From an uncultured Ellagibacter sp. (GTDB lineage Bacteria; Actinomycetota; Coriobacteriia; Coriobacteriales; Eggerthellaceae), in the NCBI RefSeq assembly GCF_934636505.1, contig NZ_CAKUAL010000063.1:1-11151 (forward strand): a DNA stretch of 11,151 nt, given 5' to 3'. A program made the translations under genes and the position numbers. Under the pieces are notes generated by a model that was given only the letters and a program-made list of their open reading frames with translations, made no database searches and had not been told where the DNA came from. Shown here in pieces: positions 1 through 6,198 of the stretch. How positions within the stretch are numbered: the stretch's first letter is position 1; every line of letters starts with the position of its first letter.

Positions 1-563
1 AAGCCCGTCGACTTCCCGTTGTTCTGGTTGTCGGTGATGATGTCGACGACCGCGCGCTCGACCTCCTCGATGGTCAGGCTCGACGAAGAGCCGTTGGCCT
101 TGTCGCGACGCGCCTCGCCGATGAGCAGCTCAAGCGTGGTGAAGATGTCGCATGCCTTGCGAAACGGCGTGGGCGTTTTCTTCTCGCCCATCCCGATCAC
201 CGTAAGGCCGCTCTCGCGGATACGGCTCGCCAGGCGCGTGAAATCGCTGTCGCTCGACACGAGGCAGAAGCCCTCGACCGAGTTCGTATAGAGGATGTCC
301 ATCGCGTCGATGATCATGGCCGAGTCGGTGGCGTTCTTGCCGACGGTGTAGCTGAACTGCTGAATCGGCGTGATGGAATTGTCGAGCAGCGCGTCTTTCC
401 ACTTGGCGTGCAGGGTGCTCGTCCAGTCGCCGTAAATGCGCTTGTAGGTGATGGTGCCGTATTTCGAAAGCTCGTCGAGAATGGGCTTGATGTACTTCGA
501 TGACACGTTGTCCGCGTCGATAAGCAGCGCAAAGCGCTTGTCGAATGAGGGTTTTTGTTCCAC
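1..563 (-). CDS. NYN domain (LabA/DUF88-type PIN-like) protein, C-terminus beyond the window
   Basis: Partial gene: 187 residues are visible and the reading frame runs off the left edge. I chose the GTG at 561-563 because GGAG lies five bases upstream and the protein then begins immediately before the conserved beta strand FALLIDADNVS (about residues 11-21). Acidic residues expected of the PIN-like NYN nuclease fold are present: D16 and D18 in LLIDADN, D80 in KNATDSAMIIDAMD, and D105/D107 in LVSSDSDFT. Family members are predicted metal-dependent RNases. The visible tail (about 150-187) is polar followed by a helix beginning TIEEVERAVVDII, consistent with the start of an OST-HTH/LOTUS domain often found after NYN, but that part is cut off. 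An ATG at 601 gives a different frame and is a shadow. No partner gene is visible downstream, so the RNA substrate and role are unknown. Confidence 0.85.
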   Translation of the reverse strand, partial: MEQKPSFDKRFALLIDADNVSSKYIKPILDELSKYGTITYKRIYGDWTSTLHAKWKDALLDNSITPIQQFSYTVGKNATDSAMIIDAMDILYTNSVEGFCLVSSDSDFTRLASRIRESGLTVIGMGEKKTPTPFRKACDIFTTLELLIGEARRDKANGSSSSLTIEEVERAVVDIITDNQNNGKSTG

Positions 564-579
564 AGGTTCTCCTTTTGCG

Positions 580-597
580 GCGCCCGAGAAGGGGCGC
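580..597 (-). promoter_or_regulatory. Leader hairpin just upstream of the NYN gene RBS
   Basis: GCGCCC and GGGCGC pair perfectly around a six-base loop and end about 8 bases before the GGAG of the NYN gene. It could influence translation of the leader, or be a chance GC-rich stem. A possible -10 (TATCAT, minus strand, 613-618) lies further upstream, but I find no convincing -35. Confidence 0.3.
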
Positions 598-691
598 TCA
601 TTGTTCGCCCCCATGATACAACAGCACTCCCATCACCGCATTATCCTCACAAAGCGCACGGGCAGGACACGACGGGCGAAAGCGGACGGGC

Positions 692-812
692 GCCTTCCGC
701 AACGCGACGGGCGGCGGCGTGAGCACCAGGTGCGCGGCCGCTAAGCGAGCGGGCCTTCCGCGACGCGGCAGGCGCGACGCAGCGGGACAGCCCTTCCTCG
801 ATGCGGCAGGCG
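692..812. repeat. Three degenerate 22-bp direct repeats downstream of the MATE gene
   Basis: Copies lie at 692-713, 753-774 and 791-812, sharing the core CCTTCC....GCG.C.GGCG. Neighbouring copies agree at 19 of 22 positions. The third copy abuts the MATE stop codon. The interval between the MATE and NYN genes (564-812) otherwise holds only the NYN leader, and no clear intrinsic terminator is visible. The function is unknown; a transcribed 3' element or remnants of a dispersed GC-rich repeat are both possible. Confidence 0.5.
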
Positions 813-2144
813 CTAGGCGTAGTCGTAGTGTTTGCGCAGGCCGACGAGAAAGCCGCCGGTAAGAAACATCGACGCGATCTCGGCGACCACGATGGAAAGC
901 CAGATGCCATCGACGCCGATGATCGCCGGCAAAAACAACACCGCCGCGCACTCGAACACGAGCGTGCGCAAAAACGAGATGAGCGCCGAAACAAGGCCGT
1001 TGTTGAGCGCAGTGAAGAATGCCGAGCCAAAAATGCTCACGCCCACGAAGATAAACGCGAGCGAATACTCGCCGAGGGCGGCGACCGTCATCTCGCACAG
1101 GGAGGGGTCGTATCCCACGAACACCGCCGCAAGCGGGTGCGCGAAGAGGTGCACGAGCACGGTGATCAGCACGCCACCCACCACCATCACGCCAAGGCAG
1201 GTGCGGAACAAGCCCTTGAGCTCGGCGGAATTCTTCGCCCCGTAGTGGTAGCTGATGATGGGCGAGGAGCCGACTGTGAAGCCCATGAGAAGCGACACCG
1301 CGATCCACGCAACGTACTGGATAACGCCGTAAATCGCGACGCCATCGGGACCGATATAGGCCATCAGCTGGAAGTTGTAGACCATCGACACGAGCGACAT
1401 GGAAAGGTTCGAGACAAGCTCCGACGAGCCGTTCACGCAGACGTGCCCCAAAGCCCGCACGTCGATAAGCGGGCGACCCAGGCGCAGCGTGCTCGAGTTC
1501 GGCCGCGCGAAATAGAGGAACGGGATCGCACCGCCAAGGACCTCGCTTATCGCCGTCGCCAGGGCAGCACCCGCCAAACCCCACTGGAACACGATGATGA
1601 ACAGGGCGTCGAGCGCGATGTTGGCAACGCCGGCAACCACCATGACGCAAAGCCCCACCTTGGGCTTGCCCGCAGCGGTCAACAGGCTCTGGAAGGTTTC
1701 CTGCAACATGAAGAAAGGAAGCGAGAACGCCAGGATGCTGCCGTACACGACGCATTCCTCAAGCAGCGATCCTTCGGCCCCTAACGCACCAGCGACAGAC
1801 CCTACGGCCACGAACACCACGACCCCGCACGCGATGCCCACGATGAGCGTCGCGTACACGATAAGCGAGAACAGCCCGCGGGCGCGCTTGTCGTCGCCCT
1901 CCCCCATCGTTTTGGCGACGAGCGCCGTGCCTCCCGTGCCGAACATGTACCCGAGCGCGCCGAGCATCATGAACAGCGGATAGACGAGGTTTAAGGCAGC
2001 GAAGGATTCCTTGCCGACGAAGTTCGACACGAACAGGCCGTCGATTACGCCGTAGATCGATGTGAAGAGCATCATGGCGCAGGTGGGGGCGGTGAATCGC
2101 GCGAGCCGCCCAAGTGTGAAATGGTCGGAAATCTGGATCGCCAT
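813..2144 (-). CDS. MATE family multidrug efflux transporter (MepA/NorM-like)
   Basis: A 443-residue, highly hydrophobic protein of the usual MATE length, with about 12 predicted membrane segments in two similar halves (about 15-220 and 235-440). The N-terminal stretch APTCAMMLFTSIYGVIDGLF and the following SNFVGKESFAALNLVYPLFM are typical of the first MatE repeat; the second repeat starts near NGSSELVSNLSMSLVSMVYN. MATE proteins export cationic drugs and other toxic compounds across the cytoplasmic membrane using a sodium or proton gradient; the substrate cannot be read here. The ATG at 2144 lies only three bases after the MarR stop codon (TAAGCCATG), with a weak AAAGG inside the marR end, so translation is probably coupled. 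It is co-transcribed with and presumably controlled by the upstream MarR regulator, the arrangement known from Staphylococcus mepR-mepA. Confidence 0.93.
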   Translation of the reverse strand: MAIQISDHFTLGRLARFTAPTCAMMLFTSIYGVIDGLFVSNFVGKESFAALNLVYPLFMMLGALGYMFGTGGTALVAKTMGEGDDKRARGLFSLIVYATLIVGIACGVVVFVAVGSVAGALGAEGSLLEECVVYGSILAFSLPFFMLQETFQSLLTAAGKPKVGLCVMVVAGVANIALDALFIIVFQWGLAGAALATAISEVLGGAIPFLYFARPNSSTLRLGRPLIDVRALGHVCVNGSSELVSNLSMSLVSMVYNFQLMAYIGPDGVAIYGVIQYVAWIAVSLLMGFTVGSSPIISYHYGAKNSAELKGLFRTCLGVMVVGGVLITVLVHLFAHPLAAVFVGYDPSLCEMTVAALGEYSLAFIFVGVSIFGSAFFTALNNGLVSALISFLRTLVFECAAVLFLPAIIGVDGIWLSIVVAEIASMFLTGGFLVGLRKHYDYA

Positions 2145-2147
2145 GGC

Positions 2148-2942
2148 TTATCGTACCTTTTTATTCGGAGAGAAAAGACACCCGCCCGAGGGCGCAGCCT
2201 CGCCCTCCCCGCCGCGCTTGGCAGCTCCGTCGTTTCGAGGCGCGGAAGCGTCGCCTTGCGCTACAGCCTTGACCCCTCGGGGCGCAGCTTCGCCATCCAG
2301 AAGTGTGGTCTTATTGTTTCGCGAGGTCAGGCGCACCCCAGGAATATCCGCGAAATGCGAGCGCAGAACATCGGTATAGCGCCGTCCGAGGAGAAGCGAC
2401 AGTTCGAGCTCCCTGTCGTCGAGTTCCCTCAGCGCCGCAAGCTCTGCCTCGATCATAGGGACGATGGTGCGCTCGGCGAGCTCAAGGCCCATCGGAGTCA
2501 GATGCGCGAGCAGGCCGCGACGGCCCGGACCGCTCTTGAGCTCAACCACTCCCTCGCGCTCGAGCTTGTGAATGGAGCTGTTCACCGTTTGCTTGCCGAT
2601 ACACATCTGCACGCAGATATCCCGCTGCGAGATGCCGTTTTCGCCCGCAAGGAAAATGGCGTACAGGATACTGAACGCGCTCTCGGAGATTCCGAACGAC
2701 GTCGCAACGTCGCGATAGAGCTGGTTCTGCTCGCGCCAAAAACTGTCGAACGCCTCGTAGGCGTGCGCAATATTGCCTGGGATAGAAGTGCCCAGCGGGC
2801 TTGAAGCGCCCATCGGGCTCGAGTCGCTCAGCGGGCTTGCACTTGCCAACCTCGCTTCGCCTGGCGCGGTCGTGTCCGCCGAGCTTGCCGCGTTTGAGTT
2901 GCCCATCGCGTTTATGTCGAGCGCCGAATTCCCTTTGCTCAT
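2148..2942 (-). CDS. MarR family transcriptional regulator with long N- and C-terminal extensions
   Basis: 264 residues, far longer than the usual 140-160 for MarR proteins. The MarR core spans about 58-205: dimer helix AYEAFDSFWREQNQLYRDVA, a winged helix with SQRDICVQMCIGKQTVNSSI (about 105-124) as the helix-turn-helix, wing RRGLLAHLTPMG, and a C-terminal dimer helix. Residues 1-57 are low-complexity Ser/Ala/Pro/Gly and include a six-residue tandem repeat. Residues about 212-264 are Ala/Gly/charged and probably disordered. The ATG at 2942 has AAAGGG upstream; an in-frame ATG at residue 13 and a shorter start near residue 44 are possible, so part of the N-terminal extension may not be translated. 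It overlaps no gene, precedes the MATE gene by 3 bases, and probably represses both from the palindromic operator at 2954-2998. The ligand is unknown. Confidence 0.9.
   Translation of the reverse strand: MSKGNSALDINAMGNSNAASSADTTAPGEARLASASPLSDSSPMGASSPLGTSIPGNIAHAYEAFDSFWREQNQLYRDVATSFGISESAFSILYAIFLAGENGISQRDICVQMCIGKQTVNSSIHKLEREGVVELKSGPGRRGLLAHLTPMGLELAERTIVPMIEAELAALRELDDRELELSLLLGRRYTDVLRSHFADIPGVRLTSRNNKTTLLDGEAAPRGVKAVAQGDASAPRNDGAAKRGGEGEAAPSGGCLFSPNKKVR
2183..2294. repeat. Repeat-derived segment inside the MarR 3' end, flanked by 22-bp imperfect direct repeats
   Basis: The segments 2183-2204 and 2273-2294 match at 17 of 22 positions (shared core GGGCGCAGC.TCGCC) and encode GEAAPRG and GEAAPSG in the MarR tail. 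Between them, TCGTTTCGAGGCGCGGAAGC resembles the widespread bacterial intergenic repeat type built on GTCATTGCGAGG; this is my recollection and not a database result. It suggests that the C-terminal extension arose by intrusion of repetitive intergenic DNA. Confidence 0.45.
2791..2844. repeat. Three tandem 18-bp repeats in the MarR N-terminal extension
   Basis: Units at 2791-2808, 2809-2826 and 2827-2844 share the pattern C.CA.CGGGCT.G and encode ASPLSD, SSPMGA and SSPLGT at MarR residues 35-52. The reading frame is kept, and the unit is exactly six codons, so copy number could vary without a frameshift. Confidence 0.7.
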
Positions 2943-2953
2943 CCTTACCCTTT

Positions 2954-2998
2954 AGTCCGATTTCGTACTATTATTGTACTGTAGTACGAAATCGGACT
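2954..2998. promoter_or_regulatory. Perfect 17-bp inverted repeat, probable MarR operator
   Basis: AGTCCGATTTCGTACTA (2954-2970) and its exact reverse complement (2982-2998) flank an 11-bp AT-rich spacer. The site ends 11 bp before the marR start codon and covers its likely promoter. MarR-family dimers typically bind such palindromes and repress their own operon, so this is very likely the autoregulatory operator. Length and perfection exceed the usual 16-24 bp MarR half-site arrangement, so two dimers may bind. Confidence 0.8.
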
Positions 2999-3001
2999 CA
3001 C
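2973..3001 (-). promoter_or_regulatory. Probable promoter of the marR-MATE operon
   Basis: On the minus strand TACAAT (2973-2978, 5 of 6 consensus) lies 17 bp from GTGAGT (2996-3001, 3 of 6). Predicted initiation is near 2966, giving a leader of about 24 nt. The whole promoter lies inside the palindrome, so bound repressor would exclude RNA polymerase. Confidence 0.5.
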
Positions 3002-3140
3002 GAGAACACCGCGCACGCAATATGCACAACTAAAGCTCGCCTTCTTAGGTGGGAAACGCGATAAATCGTATTTGTTAGACTCCTTTATAATTAAAAACCG
3101 CAGGTCAGCGCTCTGTCATTCAATTAATTAGGGTTCTAGT
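2999..3140. other. Gene-free AT-rich intergenic stretch
   Basis: Between the MarR operator and the palindromic element I see no convincing coding frame, RNA gene or terminator on either strand. Composition is mixed, becoming AT-rich towards 3070-3130. Confidence 0.5.
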
Positions 3141-3312
3141 TGTACAAGAATGACGATAATTTGCAAAGCGAGAGATAGTTATGCGGCGTATTCCCTCATT
3201 TCATCACCCAGATTAACGGAATGCGCAAAGATATTCCCCACTTAGCTAGATTTTGGGGAATATTTTAATTAGTGACCGTATTATATTTCAAAATTATCGT
3301 CATTTTTGTACA
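3141..3312. mobile_element. AT-rich palindromic element with 22-bp terminal inverted repeats (MITE-like or IS remnant)
   Basis: The ends TGTACAAGAATGACGATAAT (from 3141) and their counterpart at 3291-3312 match as inverted repeats at 21 of 22 positions. Inside are two more stems: 3186-3194 with 3218-3226 (nine pairs, one of them G-U) and 3231-3240 with 3254-3263 (perfect ATATTCCCCA). Its ends are TG...CA, as in several IS families, but no transposase and no clear target duplication are present. It contrasts sharply with the GC-rich DNA to its right. A structured RNA is an alternative. No strand-specific promoter is evident. Confidence 0.5.
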
Positions 3313-3317
3313 CAACC

Positions 3318-3460
3318 CCACCGCGCGCCCGCCACTGCACCCCGAGCGATCGCACCGCGCGACCCCGCCGCGTCACTGCGCGCTCATCAACACCGCGCCG
3401 CACACCCGCCACCGCGCGCCCGCCACCACCGCGCCACCACCGCGCCACCGCGCGCCCGCC
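3318..3460. repeat. GC-rich low-complexity tract with three exact copies of a 16-mer
   Basis: CCACCGCGCGCCCGCC occurs exactly at 3318-3333, 3409-3424 and 3445-3460, with shorter CACCGCGCC units in between (CGCGCCACCAC repeated around 3430-3445). The tract lies at the 3' end of the aminotransferase gene, whose transcript would read it as a G-rich strand with many GG runs. Open frames through it are compositional artefacts. It may act in transcription termination or mRNA structure, or be an unstable simple-repeat expansion. Confidence 0.65.
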
Positions 3461-3477
3461 GCGCCGCACGGCGCTCG

Positions 3478-4623
3478 CTAGCTCGCTTGACGCGCAATAC
3501 TCTCCACAGCCTCAAGCGCGGCGTCCACCTCAACCTGCGTGTTGAAGCTGGAGAAGCTCACGCGCACGACGCCCTGCTCAGCCGTGCCGAGCGCCTTGTG
3601 CATAAGCGGCGCGCAGTGGGCACCGGGGCGCGTGCAGATGCCGAAATCAGCATCGAGTCGCGCGGAGACCTCGCCCGAGTCGGCGTCGCCGATGTTGAAG
3701 GCGACGATTCCCGAGCGCCCAAAGCTCGCGTGCCCGCCGTACACCACGATCCCAGGAATGCTCCTCAGCCCGCGCTCGAAACGCTCGACAAGCCCCGCCA
3801 CCTGGGCAGCGATCACAGTCGGCGTTTTCTGCGCCACGTATTCCACGCCAACGGCAAGCCCCGCCAGGCCGTGCGCGTTCTCCGTCCCCGCCTCAAGCGC
3901 CTCAGGCATGAAGGACGGTTGGCGCTCGTCGAAGCTGTGCACGCCCGACCCGCCCTCGAGAAGCGGCTCCACCTCAAGCCCCTCGCGAACGATGAGGCCT
4001 CCTGTCCCCTGCGGGCCGTAGAGGCTTTTGTGCCCGGTGAAGCAAAGCACGTCCACCCCAAGCGCTGCCATATCAACCGGCATCGCGCCCGCCGTCTGCG
4101 CCGCATCCAGAACGAACAGCGCGCCCGCGTCGTGCGCCATCGCAGCCATACGCGCGACGTCGTACACATCGCCCGTCACGTTCGACGCGTGCGTGGCGGC
4201 GACCAGGTTCGCCCCGCCCTCAAGCGCACGCTCGTAGGATTCCCAGTCAAGCGACCCATCAGGGAGAATGCGGGCAACCTCCACCTGGGCCCCGCGCATG
4301 TCGCGAGCGCGGAAGAGCGGCCGCAGCACCGAGTTGTGCGACGCAGCCGTGGTAATAGCACGTCCCCCACGAGGCAAAAGACCCGCAAGGGCGATGTTGA
4401 GCGCCATTGTGGCGTTCATGGTAAACGATACACGGGAAGCGTCCGGCGCACCGAGCAGCCCCGCCACAGCAGAGCGCGCCTCGAATACGGCCATGCTTGC
4501 CGCGAACGCCGCCGCGTGCGACCCGCGCCCCGGACCGCCGAACGAGCCGATCGCGTCCGCCACCGCGCGAGCCACGCCGTCGGGTTTCTTGAGCGTCGTC
4601 GCCGCATTGTCGAGGTAAATCAC
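3478..4623 (-). CDS. Cysteine desulfurase family protein (class V aminotransferase fold, PLP enzyme)
   Basis: 381 residues, full length for the group. The GTG at 4623 is chosen because AAAGG lies seven bases upstream and the protein then starts VIYLDNAATT, the classic N-terminus of this family. Landmarks: THASNVTG (144-151), PLP-contacting Asp173 in VLDAAQ, Schiff-base Lys199 in FTGHKSLYGPQGTGGL, and a candidate persulfide-forming Cys337 in TRPGAHCAPLMHKALG. The known family reaction is transfer of sulfur from cysteine to an enzyme cysteine, releasing alanine; whether this member supplies Fe-S clusters, thio-tRNA or another acceptor is not shown. The pattern fits the Gram-positive/clostridial subfamily TIGR01977 (from memory). 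No scaffold (iscU/sufU) gene is adjacent. It is divergent from pyrE across a 129-bp gap. It could also act on selenocysteine. Confidence 0.9.
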   Translation of the reverse strand: MIYLDNAATTLKKPDGVARAVADAIGSFGGPGRGSHAAAFAASMAVFEARSAVAGLLGAPDASRVSFTMNATMALNIALAGLLPRGGRAITTAASHNSVLRPLFRARDMRGAQVEVARILPDGSLDWESYERALEGGANLVAATHASNVTGDVYDVARMAAMAHDAGALFVLDAAQTAGAMPVDMAALGVDVLCFTGHKSLYGPQGTGGLIVREGLEVEPLLEGGSGVHSFDERQPSFMPEALEAGTENAHGLAGLAVGVEYVAQKTPTVIAAQVAGLVERFERGLRSIPGIVVYGGHASFGRSGIVAFNIGDADSGEVSARLDADFGICTRPGAHCAPLMHKALGTAEQGVVRVSFSSFNTQVEVDAALEAVESIARQAS

Positions 4624-4752
4624 GTGAACGCCTTTCGGGAAATCCGCCCGCAGGCGAGCAGTGCCCACCGCAGGCGTCGAGTTCTTGTATAGTGGAATCA
4701 TACCGCGAAAACGAATCGCGCGGCCACGCGCACGACAGGGAAAGGACGTCCC
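4624..4752. promoter_or_regulatory. Divergent promoter region between the desulfurase-like gene and pyrE
   Basis: A single AT-rich island lies in this gap. On the plus strand TATAGT (4688-4693) is a plausible -10 for pyrE; on the minus strand TATACA (4686-4691) overlaps it and could serve the aminotransferase gene. Neither has a good -35. Overlapping -10 elements would make the two promoters mutually exclusive. I see no PyrR-type attenuator. Confidence 0.35.
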
Positions 4753-5433
4753 ATGGAGCAGTACAAGCAGGAGTTCATCGAGTTCATGGTCGAAAGCCAT
4801 GTGCTCAAGTTCGGCGAGTTCACGTTGAAAAGCGGCCGCAAGTCCCCGTTTTTCATGAACGCAGGCGCCTATGTGACGGGCGACCAGCTGCATCGTCTGG
4901 GTCTCTCCTACGCGCGCGCGATCCACGACAACTTCGGGCTCGACTTCGACGTCGTGTTCGGCCCCGCGTACAAGGGCATCCCCCTGTCGGTCGTGACGGC
5001 GATGGGGCTTCACGAGCTCTACGGCAAAGAGGTGAAGTACTGTTCGAATCGTAAGGAAGCGAAAGACCACGGCGAGGGCGGCAACCTGCTCGGGCACGTG
5101 CTCGAAGACGGCGACCGCGTTGTCATGGTGGAAGACGTCACCACGTCGGGCAAGTCGATCGACGAGACCTACCCCCTCATCACCGGCGCCGCAAATATCG
5201 AGGTCAAAGGCCTTATGGTCTCGCTCAATCGCATGGAGGTTGGAAAAGGCGGCGTGAAATGCGCCTGCGACGAGGTGTCTGAGAAGTACGGCTTCCCCAC
5301 GGCGAGCATCGTGAACATGGCCGAAGTGACCGAGTACCTCTACAACCGCGAAGTGCAGGGTGAGGTCCTCATCAACGACGACATCAAAGCTGCTATCGAC
5401 GCATATTACGAAGAATGGGGCGCGAAGGAATAG
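4753..5433 (+). CDS. pyrE: Orotate phosphoribosyltransferase
   Basis: 226 residues. This enzyme joins orotate to PRPP to give orotidine 5'-monophosphate, the fifth step of cytosolic de novo UMP synthesis. Family signatures: FTLKSGRKSPFFMNAG (23-38), GPAYKGIPLS (70-79), the catalytic flexible loop NRKEAKDHGEGG (99-110), and the PRPP-binding motif VVMVEDVTTSGKS (123-135), which carries Glu-Asp where many members have Asp-Asp. The ATG at 4753 is preceded by AAAGGA with six-base spacing. The gene stands alone, with no other pyrimidine gene in the window, and converges on the lipoprotein gene E. The C-terminal helix DIKAAIDAYYEEWGAKE completes a normal-length protein. Confidence 0.96.
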   Translation: MEQYKQEFIEFMVESHVLKFGEFTLKSGRKSPFFMNAGAYVTGDQLHRLGLSYARAIHDNFGLDFDVVFGPAYKGIPLSVVTAMGLHELYGKEVKYCSNRKEAKDHGEGGNLLGHVLEDGDRVVMVEDVTTSGKSIDETYPLITGAANIEVKGLMVSLNRMEVGKGGVKCACDEVSEKYGFPTASIVNMAEVTEYLYNREVQGEVLINDDIKAAIDAYYEEWGAKE

Positions 5434-5451
5434 CGCGACCACTTGATTAAG

Positions 5452-5497
5452 CGGGCGAGAAGGCAGCGGGGCACGCCAGGCCGCACCTCCTCGCCCG
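5452..5497. terminator. Hairpin between convergent pyrE and lipoprotein gene E
   Basis: CGGGCGAGAAGG (5452-5463) pairs with CCTCCTCGCCCG (5486-5497) at 11 of 12 positions around a 22-base GC-rich loop. There is no uridine run on either side, so it is not a classical intrinsic terminator, but its position between convergent genes suggests a transcription-ending or mRNA-stabilising role. A second partial copy of the right arm (CTCTCGCCCG) follows at 5515-5524. Confidence 0.4.
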
Positions 5498-5521
5498 ACC
5501 CAGCCAAGCGACACCTCTCGC

Positions 5522-5532
5522 CCGGCACCACG
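5522..5532 (+). repeat. 11-bp direct repeat of the tRNA-Thr 3' end (possible att-like boundary)
   Basis: CCGGCACCACG is identical to 10399-10409, which covers the last acceptor-stem bases, the discriminator, CCA and two flanking bases of tRNA-Thr. It directly abuts the stop codon of the last operon gene at the left limit of the lower-GC region. The geometry is not that of a standard tRNA 3'-end insertion: the intact tRNA lies at the far side, and no tRNA 5' half or integrase is present. It may be coincidence. Confidence 0.3.
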
Positions 5533-6180
5533 TTAATGGATGATTTCCACGTTTCTCAGCATGTTCTCAGCAAGAGCGACTTCCTGCGCGCGATCCTCTC
5601 CCTCAACCGGTCCGAGATACGTTAGCCCCACGCCAATGAGCCGATTGTTCCAGAAATAGCTCGCAACGCGCATCTCCGCAGCCTTGTTCTTGTCCGCCTT
5701 CTCATATGCGGCGTAAATGAGAATAGACTCACCGTTTCCTTTGTCGATATCGTCAACGAGGCGAAATTCCGGATCGGTCATTTCAGGACGCGGAAGCGTG
5801 AAGTTATCGATAGCGCTTTTCACATCTTGGCTGGAAACATCGCCGTCATCGACCTCGGAAAACATCGAGAGCGAACGAAAGTTATGGTTTTCCTCCTCGC
5901 CCGACACCAAAAGCGTGGGCTCAAGATACGTCACTTCATTTAAAGAGAAGAGCGCATTATACGCGTCAAGAAATGTGACGAAGCCTCTTTCGTGGTAGAA
6001 GCTATCCCCAGGAACAACCGCGTAAGGTTCCTCGTAATAAATGCGCAGCTTCCCACTATCCACATGGAGAGACGAGTTGTCGCCGTCGCTCGAGGAGCAA
6101 GCAGCCAGCGCAAAAACCATCAGCACGAAAGTCAAAACCGAGGCAACCCTTACAGGAATAGAGAATCGAGAACAACGCAT
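5533..6180 (-). CDS. Predicted lipoprotein of unknown function (operon gene E)
   Basis: 215 residues. Basic N-terminus, hydrophobic stretch and the lipobox LAAC with Cys28 predict lipidation and anchoring to the outer face of the cytoplasmic membrane. The mature part (28-215) is acidic and begins with a Ser/Asp-rich linker; the region IDNFTLPRPEMTDPEFRLVD and the following strand-rich segment through LIGVGLTYLGPVEG look like a globular alpha/beta domain that I do not recognise. No catalytic motif is visible. The ATG at 6180 has GAGGGGG seven bases upstream. It is the last gene of the five-gene operon, 18 bases after gene D, and could be an immunity, chaperone or signal-sensing lipoprotein for the secreted proteins; this is inference from position only. 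Confidence 0.8.
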   Translation of the reverse strand: MRCSRFSIPVRVASVLTFVLMVFALAACSSSDGDNSSLHVDSGKLRIYYEEPYAVVPGDSFYHERGFVTFLDAYNALFSLNEVTYLEPTLLVSGEEENHNFRSLSMFSEVDDGDVSSQDVKSAIDNFTLPRPEMTDPEFRLVDDIDKGNGESILIYAAYEKADKNKAAEMRVASYFWNNRLIGVGLTYLGPVEGEDRAQEVALAENMLRNVEIIH

Positions 6181-6198
6181 TCAGTACCCCCTCGCCAA

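Noticed and set aside
3181..3240. 20-residue minus-strand frame ending GDEMREYAA inside the AT-rich element
   Set aside because: Too short, no ribosome binding site and bounded by stops; could be a relic, but there is no support.
3318..3460. GC-rich repeats as a CRISPR array
   Set aside because: The 16-mers are irregularly spaced, too short, embedded in low-complexity DNA, and there are no cas genes.
3253..4692. 479-residue plus-strand frame and the 598-1755 minus-strand frame
   Set aside because: Arg/Ala/His-rich translations opposite or offset to well-supported genes; typical high-GC shadow frames.
4621..4701. ATG at 4701 as start of the desulfurase-like gene
   Set aside because: No ribosome binding site precedes it, and the extra 26 residues are not part of the family fold.
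3478..5514. 678-residue minus-strand frame covering the desulfurase-like gene and the pyrE region
   Set aside because: The upstream part is antisense to pyrE. The protein family begins at VIYLDNAATT with its own ribosome binding site at GTG 4623.
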